Under the pieces are notes generated by a model. It was not told where the DNA came from. It saw only the letters and a list, made by a program, of their open reading frames with translations, and searched no databases. 24,004 bases of DNA, from NCBI GenBank assembly GCA_934503195.1, contig CAKSVM010000048.1, positions 1 through 24,004 on the forward strand, given 5' to 3'. Shown piece after piece: positions 14,404 to 20,722 of the stretch (position 1 is its first letter; each line of letters opens with the position of its first letter). The position numbers and the translations under genes are program-made. This DNA comes from an uncultured Eubacteriales bacterium (GTDB taxonomy: Bacteria > Bacillota > Clostridia > Oscillospirales > CAG-272).

Positions 14404-15690
14404 ATGGAAAAAATAATCATAAACGGCTCAAGGCCGCTTCGCGGCACTGTCGAGGTCAGCGGTGCCAAGAACGCCGCTGTCCCGATAATCCTCGCGACTC
14501 TGCTCATAGATGATAAATGCGTTATTGAAAACGTACCCGGCATAAGCGATGTCACTCTCTCACTTGACATACTCGCCGCGATGGGATGCCGCGTCAGAAT
14601 GCTCGGACGCAATACCGTCGAGATCGACTCGCGCCCCGCGAAGGGCGGACTCTCGCCTTATGAACTCGTAAGGCAGATGCGCGGATCCTATTATCTCGTC
14701 GGCGCGGAGCTGGGACGCTGGAACCGGGCTTACGTCGGACTTCCCGGCGGATGCAACTTCGGAGTCAGACCGATAGATCAGCATATAAAGGGCTTCAAGG
14801 CTCTCGGAGCCTCGATAAGCGTTGAGGGCGGATATATCGACGCCAGAGCCGAAACGCTCACGGGCACGTCGATCTACTTTGACACCGTGACGGTCGGCGG
14901 AACGATAAACATCATGATTGCCGCCGCCAGAGCCAAGGGCATGACGGTCATCGAGAACGCCGCGAGGGAACCGCACGTCGTCGACCTCGCCAACTTCCTT
15001 AATTCCTGCGGCGCGAAGATCTCGGGCGCGGGTACCGACGTCATAAAGATAAAGGGCGTGGATAAGCTTTACGGAAGCACCTACGCGATAATCCCCGACA
15101 TGATTGAGGCCGGAACATATATGTGCGCCGCCGCCGCGACCAGAGGCTCTTTACGGATCGCGAACGTCATTCCGAAGCACCTTGAGTCGATCTCGGCAAA
15201 GCTTGAGGAGATGGGTGTCGAGGTCATCGAGAACGACGACTCGATCGACGTGAGACACACGGGCGAGCTTAAGAGAGTCAACATAAAGACCCTTCCGTAT
15301 CCCGGCTTCCCGACCGACATGAATCCGCAGATCGGCGTGCTTCTCTGCCTCGCGAACGGAGTCTCCTGCCTGACCGAGGGAGTGTTTGACAACCGTTTCA
15401 GATATGTCGAGGAGCTTCGCAGAATGGGCGCGAACATAAGCGTCGACGGCGCGACCGCGATAATCGAGGGCGGCAAGGAGCTTTCCGCCGCGCCCGTGAA
15501 GGCCGTGGATCTCAGAGCCGGAGTCGCGATGATAATCGCGGGACTGGCGGCAAAGGGACGCACCGAGATTGAGGATATCCATTATATCGAGCGCGGCTAT
15601 GACGATATCGTCGGTAAGCTCCGCGCGGTCGGAGCCGATATAAAGAAGGTCATAATCCCCGATCCGTCGGTCTTCGAAAAGGCTAACTGA
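14404..15690 (+). CDS. murA: MurA, UDP-N-acetylglucosamine 1-carboxyvinyltransferase
   Basis: 428 residues. It catalyses the first committed step of peptidoglycan synthesis, transferring enolpyruvate from PEP to UDP-GlcNAc in the cytosol. Lys22-Asn23 (SGAKNAAVP) and catalytic Cys117 in GLPGGCNFGVRPIDQHIKG are present, as is the Asp in the PGFPTDMNPQ loop. Cys at 117 rather than Asp predicts sensitivity to fosfomycin. Length is standard. AGGTAG lies about 8 bases before the ATG. It has its own promoter with a WalR box and a long structured leader, and follows the walRK operon directly. Many Firmicutes have two murA genes; whether this is the main copy cannot be told here. Confidence 0.97.
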   Translation: MEKIIINGSRPLRGTVEVSGAKNAAVPIILATLLIDDKCVIENVPGISDVTLSLDILAAMGCRVRMLGRNTVEIDSRPAKGGLSPYELVRQMRGSYYLVGAELGRWNRAYVGLPGGCNFGVRPIDQHIKGFKALGASISVEGGYIDARAETLTGTSIYFDTVTVGGTINIMIAAARAKGMTVIENAAREPHVVDLANFLNSCGAKISGAGTDVIKIKGVDKLYGSTYAIIPDMIEAGTYMCAAAATRGSLRIANVIPKHLESISAKLEEMGVEVIENDDSIDVRHTGELKRVNIKTLPYPGFPTDMNPQIGVLLCLANGVSCLTEGVFDNRFRYVEELRRMGANISVDGATAIIEGGKELSAAPVKAVDLRAGVAMIIAGLAAKGRTEIEDIHYIERGYDDIVGKLRAVGADIKKVIIPDPSVFEKAN

Positions 15691-15758
15691 CGATACGCCG
15701 GCGGCAGGCTGTTTTCGCGTGAAAACCCCGGCCGCCCGGATGATATAACAAGAATGAC

Positions 15759-15828
15759 GCGGGCGTCAGGCTTACCGGATGGCGAAACTCCGGCGGCGTG
15801 CGCCCGCTTTGATTTTAATTTAATTTTA
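15759..15828 (+). terminator. Probable terminator between murA and the methyltransferase gene
   Basis: GCGGGCG (15759-15765) pairs with CGCCCGC (15801-15807), enclosing an inner CCGGA/TCCGG hairpin. A T-rich stretch follows (TTTGATTTTAATTTAATTTT). It ends right at the ATG at 15829. The rest of 15691-15758 holds GC-rich inverted repeats and no gene. Confidence 0.5.
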
Positions 15829-16575
15829 ATGATACTGGACGACGAAAAAATCACCGAGATAAACGACGGTCTGTCGCTTATCGAAAAGCGTAACGGACTG
15901 ACCTTCGGCACCGACGCGTATCTTCTCTCGGCCTATGTGAGACGGCAGCCGAAAGCAAGGGCGGCCGACCTTGGGAGCGGAACCGGAATCATCCCGCTTC
16001 TGACGCTTAAAAACGGCAAGGCGGAGAGCTTTGACGCCTTTGAGGTTCAGGAGAGCTTCGCTTCGCTTATCGGACGCAACGCCGCGCAAAACGGTCTTTC
16101 CGACCGCTTGAGGCCGATTCACGCCGACATCCGTGAGATCGGCGCGGAGTATAACGGACGCTACGATATCGTGACGTCGAACCCGCCCTATATGAAGACC
16201 TCGGGAAAGCGGAACGAAAGCGATATGAAGTATATCGCGAGACACGAGACAAAAGGCGGCATAGATGACTTCTGCGAGGCCGCGGCAAGGCTTTTACGGC
16301 ATGGGGGGATATGTTATATGGTCTGGCGTCCCGACCGGTTGACGGGGCTTCTGACGGCTCTCACGGCGTCCGGACTCGAACCCAAGCGGATGACCTTTGT
16401 CCATTCGAGAGCCGGGCTTCCGCCCTGCCTTGTGCTTTGCGAGGCGAAGAAATACGCGTCCGAGGGACTTTACCTCACGTCGCCGCTTATCATGTACAGT
16501 GAAGACGGCTACACCGGCGAGCTTACGGAAATCTACAGCAACTGCGCCTTCCCGGAGCGTTATATAAAAGCCTAG
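15829..16575 (+). CDS. TrmN6/YabB-like tRNA (adenine-N6) methyltransferase
   Basis: 248 residues. A class I SAM-dependent N6-adenine methyltransferase: LTFGTDAYLLSAY near the N-terminus, SAM motif ADLGSGTGIIPL (46-57) and the catalytic NPPY (118-121) in TSNPPYMK. This fits the TrmN6 (YfiC/YabB) family, which modifies A37 of tRNA1(Val) in E. coli. The frame is open back to 15754, but the terminator-like hairpin lies in that extension and family similarity begins at ILDDEKITEINDG, so ATG 15829 is chosen. It has no clear ribosome-binding site. In Bacillus this gene sits near rsmI with a GIY-YIG gene between; here the GIY-YIG gene is missing. Confidence 0.88.
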   Translation: MILDDEKITEINDGLSLIEKRNGLTFGTDAYLLSAYVRRQPKARAADLGSGTGIIPLLTLKNGKAESFDAFEVQESFASLIGRNAAQNGLSDRLRPIHADIREIGAEYNGRYDIVTSNPPYMKTSGKRNESDMKYIARHETKGGIDDFCEAAARLLRHGGICYMVWRPDRLTGLLTALTASGLEPKRMTFVHSRAGLPPCLVLCEAKKYASEGLYLTSPLIMYSEDGYTGELTEIYSNCAFPERYIKA

Positions 16576-16601
16576 CGGCAGGGTGCGACCCTGCACTCGA
16601 A

Positions 16602-16820
16602 CGTCATTGTTTCTTTCTGCGCCGCCCTTAGTCTCGTGGCCATCAAACATCCACCGTCGGCGGGGAGCCCCCGCGGGCAATCGTCATTGCTTTTTCCTGC
16701 GCCGCCGCTAGTCTCGTGCCCATCAAACATCCACCGTCGGCGGGGAGCCCCCGCGGGCAATCGTCATTGCTTTTTCCTGCGCCGCCGCTAGTCTTGTGCC
16801 CATCAAACATCCACCGTCGC
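16602..16820. repeat. 80-bp tandem repeat, about 2.7 copies
   Basis: CGTCATTG marks the start of each copy at 16602, 16682 and 16762, an exact 80-bp period. Copies 2 and 3 are almost identical, copy 1 has a few changes, and copy 3 breaks off near 16820. Each full copy contains GGCGGGGAGCCCCCGC (16659-16674 and 16739-16754), itself nearly palindromic. Small open frames across the repeats are artefacts of the repetition. No gene was found in 16576-17103. Confidence 0.9.
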
Positions 16821-16948
16821 GGAGAGTTACTTTAGGCGAGCCGAAGGCGAGCGGGGTGAGCGCGGAGCGCGAATCCCCTCCTGACAGAAACGTGAGAATC
16901 AGCTCAGCACAGACTAACCCTGACGTTCGCCAGCGGGGGCTCCCCGCC
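16739..16948. repeat. Inverted copy of the repeat core
   Basis: GCGGGGGCTCCCCGCC at 16933-16948 is the exact reverse complement of the core in the second tandem copy (16739-16754). The two arms bracket about 178 bp, including the broken third copy and a GC-rich stretch with short repeats (16840-16900). They may be the ends of a decayed non-autonomous mobile element. Confidence 0.6.
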
Positions 16949-16950
16949 TT

Positions 16951-17005
16951 GTCAACAGGTCAGGGTAAAAGGTGGTGGTTTTTACCACCTTTTAACCCTG
17001 TTGAC
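16951..17005. repeat. 55-bp long imperfect hairpin before rsmI
   Basis: The outer arms GTCAACAG (16951-16958) and CTGTTGAC (16998-17005) pair fully. The inner arms from 16963 and to 16997 pair over 13 of 14 positions, with AAAAGGTGGT/ACCACCTTTT at the core and a 7-base loop. A 4-base bulge lies between. No U-tract follows, so it is not a classic terminator. The bases 17006-17090 are AT-rich with TTGCAA repeats and probably hold the rsmI promoter, though no clear pair of hexamers stands out. Confidence 0.75.
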
Positions 17006-17103
17006 TGTGCAAAAATGAAATGCAAAATACTATATATACACCAAAATTGCAAAATTGCAAAAACATATATTTTATGAACGCTGCTATGACTTAAGGAGCA
17101 AAT

Positions 17104-18009
17104 ATGAGCTTACAGAAAGATCCCGATCTCCTCTACGCTGACGAGGGGGAGGAGAAGAACAGAATAAACGGCGGGACCTTGTATCTCGTCACGACTCCGA
17201 TCGGCAACCTCTCGGATCTCTCCGACCGGGCGAAGAAGATTCTCGCCGGAGTCGATTTCGTCGCGGCCGAGGACACCCGGAACTCGGCGAAGCTTCTCGC
17301 GATCTTCGGCATAAAGAAGCCGATGGTCAGCTACTTCGAGCATAATAAGCGCGAGCGTGGCGAGGTCATCGCGAAGCGTCTTGAGGCGGGCGAGTCCTGC
17401 GCGCTTGTCACCGACGCCGGAATGCCGGGGATAAGCGATCCCGGCGAGGATATTGTGAGACTCTGCGCCGAGCGGAATATCCCTGTGACGGCCGTTCCGG
17501 GACCCTGCGCCGCGATGTGCGCGTTGACCCTTTCGGGACTGTTTACCGGACGCTTTGCCTTTGAGGGCTTCCTCACGACGAACAAGGGCGACCGGACAAG
17601 ACGTCTTCAGGCGATAAGGAACGACGACCGGACGCTGATTTTCTACGAGGCTCCGCATAAGCTCAAATCGACGCTCGCCGATCTTTACGAGGCCTTCGGC
17701 GACCGTAAGATCTCCCTCTGCCGCGAGCTTACGAAGCTGAACGAGGAAATCTGCCGTACGACTCTCTCGGCCGCTGTAAAGCTCTACGACGCGCGTGAGC
17801 CGCGGGGGGAGTATGTACTCATAGTCGAGGGACAAAACGCCGCCACGGAGCTTTCAGAGGCCTTCTGGAAGGATATGACGATTGAGGAACACGTCGCGCG
17901 CTATATCGCCGACGGCATGACGAAGATGGACGCGATAAAGCTCTGCGCCAAGGACCGCGGCGTAGCGAAGAATGAGATTTATAAGGTCGTGAACAGCGGG
18001 AAGGCCTGA
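17104..18009 (+). CDS. rsmI: RsmI, 16S rRNA (cytidine-1402) 2'-O-methyltransferase
   Basis: 301 residues, tetrapyrrole-methylase fold. The family motifs are LYLVTTPIGNLSDLSDRA (26-43), AAEDTRNSAKLL (54-65), LVTDAGMPGISDPG, AVPGPCAAMCAL and EAPHKLKSTL. The C-terminal helical domain ends DRGVAKNEIYKVV. It methylates the ribose of C1402 in the decoding centre of 16S rRNA using SAM. The first 22 residues precede the conserved core and are somewhat long. AAGGAG lies 5 bases before the ATG. The next gene starts 2 bases after its stop. Confidence 0.96.
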   Translation: MSLQKDPDLLYADEGEEKNRINGGTLYLVTTPIGNLSDLSDRAKKILAGVDFVAAEDTRNSAKLLAIFGIKKPMVSYFEHNKRERGEVIAKRLEAGESCALVTDAGMPGISDPGEDIVRLCAERNIPVTAVPGPCAAMCALTLSGLFTGRFAFEGFLTTNKGDRTRRLQAIRNDDRTLIFYEAPHKLKSTLADLYEAFGDRKISLCRELTKLNEEICRTTLSAAVKLYDAREPRGEYVLIVEGQNAATELSEAFWKDMTIEEHVARYIADGMTKMDAIKLCAKDRGVAKNEIYKVVNSGKA

Positions 18010-18011
18010 AC

Positions 18012-18470
18012 GTGGAAATGCTTACAAAACCGGACAGCGGGTGGAGCGGCTTCAGGCTGGAAGGCACATCCTTGTGGGTACTCAGTTATATTACGGATAT
18101 ACCATTCGAATGGCTTTACAGGGCGATTCACGGGCTTGAGGCGGACGAACCGTTCTTTGTTGAAGCCTTTATGGAGCCGGGACGTTTTCTTTGCCGTGTG
18201 AGCCACTCCGGCTGTGAGATTGAGATTCATGAACCGGACGCCTGCGTGATAAAACAGCACTCATCCGTGGCGATGCCGGAATTCTGTCGGCATCTGCACG
18301 ACGATATCATCAGGGATATAGACTGCTGGGCGTTATGGAATTGTCGGTATTCCGAGGAGTCTGACGAAGGCTACAGTATGCGGGATTTTGAGGAAAGAAA
18401 GAGAAGTCTTTCAGGCCTGCTTCGAAGGATTGAGGAACTGACGGAAAAAGCGCGGATGGGGGAAAAATGA
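18012..18470 (+). CDS. Uncharacterised protein, 152 aa
   Basis: I do not recognise a family. The protein is soluble, with no signal peptide or membrane span, and rich in Trp, Cys and His in the middle (ECRH-like clusters such as FCRHLHDDIIRDIDCWALWN). It ends in a charged helix (FEERKRSLSGLLRRIEELTEKARM). GTG at 18012 is chosen because GGGAAGG lies 7 bases upstream; an ATG follows at 18018 in frame. It begins 2 bases after rsmI, so it is probably co-transcribed. Codon choice looks less GC-biased than rsmI, and the next item is a broken gene, so it may be acquired. An immunity-type or accessory role is possible but unsupported. Confidence 0.7.
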   Translation: MEMLTKPDSGWSGFRLEGTSLWVLSYITDIPFEWLYRAIHGLEADEPFFVEAFMEPGRFLCRVSHSGCEIEIHEPDACVIKQHSSVAMPEFCRHLHDDIIRDIDCWALWNCRYSEESDEGYSMRDFEERKRSLSGLLRRIEELTEKARMGEK

Positions 18471-18476
18471 CCATCC

Positions 18477-18629
18477 ATGGTAAGTCTCGGCGCGCGAGAG
18501 GTCACGGTCAACGAGCAGAATCCTCAGGCGGTCGGTTTCTACCGTCACATGGGCTTTGAGGCTTATAAGCGAACCGGCCTTGACGAGGAAGGAAATCCGT
18601 ATCCGCTTCTCTATATGCGTCTTACCTGA
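18477..18629 (+). pseudogene. C-terminal remnant of a GNAT acetyltransferase
   Basis: A 50-residue frame, of which the part from about residue 9 matches the C-terminal end of GNAT N-acetyltransferases: VTVNEQNPQAVGFYRHMGF and, a few residues later, GNPYPLLYMRL. The acetyl-CoA-binding motif (QxxGxG/A) and all upstream strands are missing. The ATG at 18477 is internal to the family sequence and has no ribosome-binding site. The break lies at the end of the preceding gene, so it looks like a leftover of a deletion or insertion joint. Not expected to be active. Confidence 0.85.
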
Positions 18630-18631
18630 TT

Positions 18632-18648
18632 TTTACACGTCTGTTACA
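18632..18648 (-). promoter_or_regulatory. Second WalR-box match
   Basis: On the minus strand TGTAAC, five bases, TGTAAA: an exact match to TGTWAH-N5-TGTWAH. It lies about 62-78 bases upstream of the predicted start of the promoter at 18675-18703, in reverse orientation. Whether it works is open; distance and orientation are less convincing than at murA. Confidence 0.35.
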
Positions 18649-18674
18649 TTTCTGAAAACAGATTTTTCCGCTTC

Positions 18675-18703
18675 TTGCAATCCGTCCCCGAATCTGGTAT
18701 AAT
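18675..18703 (+). promoter_or_regulatory. Promoter ahead of the MATE leader
   Basis: TTGCAA (18675-18680), 17 bases, TATAAT (18698-18703) with TGG before it. Start near 18710, directly in front of a terminator hairpin. The nearest downstream gene is the MATE exporter, 360 bases away. Confidence 0.75.
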
Positions 18704-18711
18704 ATAAGAAC

Positions 18712-18766
18712 AACGTGTGGCGTTTTCCGCGTAAATCCGGTTGCGGGAAGACCACGCGTTATTTTT
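18712..18766 (+). terminator. Promoter-proximal terminator (attenuator or short RNA)
   Basis: AACGTGTGG (18712-18720) pairs with CCACGCGTT (18752-18760). Inside, TTTTCCGC pairs with GCGGGAAG, giving about 17 pairs, and ATTTTT follows. It begins within a few bases of the predicted transcription start, so most transcripts would be only about 55-60 nt. It is either an attenuator for the MATE gene or a small RNA. Confidence 0.65.
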
Positions 18767-18804
18767 ATGCTTGTGGGGAGTGGTGCGTTTATCTATGGGG
18801 TGAA

Positions 18805-18984
18805 TTAAGGCAATACCGCACAATTCACGGCTGACGCCTTAAGCGCGCATCTGCTTGCGTCTTTTCCGTCATACGTCACAAAAATTCTTGACGTGGGACC
18901 TACCACGCCTGCGAATTTTTGTTTAGTCTGACGAAAAATCCGCTGGCGCATCTACGCGCTTAGAATTATGCGGCATTGCCTTAA
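18805..18984. mobile_element. 180-bp palindromic MITE-like element
   Basis: Terminal inverted repeats of 22 bp (18805-18826 and 18963-18984) match at 20 positions and begin TTAAGGCAAT. The palindrome continues inward: TAAGCGCG on both sides, ACAAAAATTC (18878-18887) against GAATTTTTGT (18913-18922), and CGTGG/CCACG at the centre (18892-18907). One 13-base stretch on the left has no partner. The whole element can fold into one long hairpin and has no transposase. The TTAA at each end may be the duplicated target. It lies between the two leader hairpins of the MATE gene. Confidence 0.8.
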
Positions 18985-19006
18985 ATATTCGAATCGTGTT
19001 GCGGTG

Positions 19007-19050
19007 ACGCGTAAGTCCGGATTCAGGGACTTGCGCGTTTTTTATTTTTT
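19007..19050 (+). terminator. Leader terminator directly before the MATE gene
   Basis: ACGCGTAAGTCC (19007-19018) pairs with GGACTTGCGCGT (19027-19038), 12 pairs with one G-U, followed by a long T-run with one A. Only 19 bases separate it from the MATE ATG, so readthrough or antitermination is needed for expression from an upstream promoter. GAATC (18991-18995) could pair with GATTC (19020-19024) as a competing structure. Confidence 0.75.
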
Positions 19051-19069
19051 CAAAGAAAAGGTGATTTTT

Positions 19070-20485
19070 ATGGATAACGGAAACCGTTTTCTCGGGACGG
19101 AGCGGGTCGGAGGACTCATGCGCAAATACGCCGTCCCGTGTGTGATCTCGCTTCTCGTGGGCGCGCTCTACAATATCGTCGATCAGATCTTCATCGCCAA
19201 CGCCGACTACCTCGGCTCCTTCGGAAACGCGGCGAATACCGTCGTCTTCCCGCTGACCGTCGTCGCGCTCGCGCTTTCGGTGATGGTCGGGGACGGATGC
19301 TGCGCCTTTGTCAGTATGTCGCTCGGCCGCGGCGAGCCGGAGCGGGCGAAACGCTGCGTCGGAAACGCCGTTCTGCTGACCGTCGCGGGAAGTCTTGTCC
19401 TGACCGCGCTCTACCTCATCCTTGACGACGCGATCATAACGATGTTCGGCGGAACGGTGAACCCCGAGACCTTCGGATACGCGAAGGAGTATTTCTTTTA
19501 CATCACGCTCGGGATCCCGTTCTATATGTTCGGTCAGGCGATGAACCCGGTCATCCGCGCGGACGGAAATCCGCGCTTCGCGATGATCTCGACGCTCGCC
19601 GGAGCCGTGATCAACATAATCCTCGATCCAGTCTTCATCTTCGCCTTCAGGTGGGGAATGACGGGCGCGGCCGTGGCCACGGTTATCGGTCAGGTCGTGA
19701 CCGCGATCATTGCCGTATGGTATCTCACAAGGATGCGGAACATAAAGCCGTCGCGGCGCGACTTCGCCATTGACGGTGAGATCTGCGGCCGGACGCTGAC
19801 CCTCGGCGTAACGAGCTTCCTTTCTCAGATAAGCCTTGTCGCGGCGATGGCGGCGATAAACAATATGCTTCGTAAGTACGGCGCGCTCGACCCGGTTTTC
19901 GGCATGGAGGCGTACGCGCAGATTCCGATGGCGGTCGTCGGAATCGTGATGAAGTTCTTCCAGATCGTGATCTCGATCGTAGTCGGAATGGCGGCGGGAT
20001 GTATCCCGGTCGTCGGCTACAACATGGGCGCGGGGAAGAAAGCGCGGGTGAGGGAGCTTTTCACACGGCTTCTCGTCTCGGAGGCGATAGTCGGCGCGGC
20101 GGCTCTGATTCTGGCCGAGGTGTTCCCGCGTCAGCTGATCGCGGTCTTCGGCGCGAAAAACGAGAGCGTATACTACACCGACTTCGCGGTAAAGGCGTTC
20201 CGCGTCTATCTCTGCATGATGATCCCGGCCTGCGTGAACAAGGCCTGCTTCATCTTCCTTCAGGCGGTCGGAAAGGCGTTCGGGTCGACGATGCTTTCGA
20301 TGTTCCGCGAGGTGGTGTCCGGCGTCGGCTTCGCGCTTCTTTTACCGGTCTTCTTCGGACTTGACGGCGTGCTTTACTCGATGCCGGTCTCCGACATCCT
20401 GACCTTCGCCATCGCGCTCGTCATCATAGTGAAGACTTACCGTGAGCTTGGCTCCGGAGAGACCGCGCCGGCGATCGATTCATAA
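19070..20485 (+). CDS. MATE-family multidrug/metabolite efflux transporter
   Basis: 471 residues with about 12 hydrophobic spans in two similar halves, typical for MATE (MepA/NorM-like) Na+ or H+ antiporters. Landmarks are KYAVPCVISLLVGALYNIVD near the N-terminus (the PxxxxxLxxxLYNIVD pattern), GQAMNPVIRADGNPRFAM at the end of span 5, and GCIPVVGYNMGAG in the second half. The open frame begins at 18968 inside the mobile element, but the ATG at 19070 is chosen: AAAGGTGA lies 5 bases upstream and the conserved start follows. Its leader has two related terminators and a MITE, suggesting regulated expression. Substrate unknown. Confidence 0.94.
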   Translation: MDNGNRFLGTERVGGLMRKYAVPCVISLLVGALYNIVDQIFIANADYLGSFGNAANTVVFPLTVVALALSVMVGDGCCAFVSMSLGRGEPERAKRCVGNAVLLTVAGSLVLTALYLILDDAIITMFGGTVNPETFGYAKEYFFYITLGIPFYMFGQAMNPVIRADGNPRFAMISTLAGAVINIILDPVFIFAFRWGMTGAAVATVIGQVVTAIIAVWYLTRMRNIKPSRRDFAIDGEICGRTLTLGVTSFLSQISLVAAMAAINNMLRKYGALDPVFGMEAYAQIPMAVVGIVMKFFQIVISIVVGMAAGCIPVVGYNMGAGKKARVRELFTRLLVSEAIVGAAALILAEVFPRQLIAVFGAKNESVYYTDFAVKAFRVYLCMMIPACVNKACFIFLQAVGKAFGSTMLSMFREVVSGVGFALLLPVFFGLDGVLYSMPVSDILTFAIALVIIVKTYRELGSGETAPAIDS

Positions 20486-20492
20486 ACAAAAG

Positions 20493-20525
20493 AATCCTGA
20501 CACGGAAATTCCATGTCAGGATTTT
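20493..20525 (+). terminator. Intrinsic terminator of the MATE gene
   Basis: AATCCTGACA (20493-20502) pairs perfectly with TGTCAGGATT (20514-20523), with an extra GG/CC in the loop, followed by TTTT. It lies 7 bases after the stop. Confidence 0.88.
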
Positions 20526-20542
20526 ACTTTGCGTCGCGAATC

Positions 20543-20719
20543 AAATCGGGACAAAAATCGGGACAAAGCCGCTTATATAGGGAAATGTCCCTGTCCCTTT
20601 TTTGTCCCGATTTTCTCCGGCTTCCCGGTAGTCACGGTGGAACAAAGTGGTTAAGAACCACCACTTTGTCCCACAGCGCGTGACAAAGGCTTTGTCTCTT
20701 TTTGTTTTGCGTTTGTCCC
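20543..20719. repeat. GGGACAAA repeat and palindrome cluster
   Basis: The 8-mer GGGACAAA occurs at 20548-20555 and 20560-20567, and its complement TTTGTCCC at 20601-20608, 20665-20672 and 20712-20719. Palindromes built from them include AAATCGGGACAAA (20555-20567) with its complement at 20601-20613, a 14-bp stem (20637-20650 with 20661-20674, one mismatch) and GACAAAGGCTTTGTC (20682-20696). The cluster fills the gap between the convergent MATE and WbsX-like genes. The 20637-20674 hairpin may help end the minus-strand transcript, though no U-tract follows. Confidence 0.8.
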
Positions 20720-20722
20720 TTT

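Noticed and set aside
16294..16760. Two minus-strand frames encoding similar N-terminal peptides (PAGAPRRRWMFDGHET)
   Set aside because: The similarity simply reflects the 80-bp tandem repeat; there is no ribosome-binding site and no family.
16602..16820. CRISPR-like array
   Set aside because: The period is a continuous 80 bp with no alternation of short repeats and unique spacers, and no cas genes are nearby.
17001..17071. Candidate rsmI promoters (TTGACT or TTGCAA with TACTAT or TATATT)
   Set aside because: None of the pairs has acceptable spacing; gaps come out at 13, 15, 19 or 21 bases.
18767..18808. A 13-codon leader ORF starting in the T-run of the first MATE leader terminator
   Set aside because: It has no ribosome-binding site, begins inside the U-tract of the terminator and ends in the mobile element, so a leader peptide is not supported.
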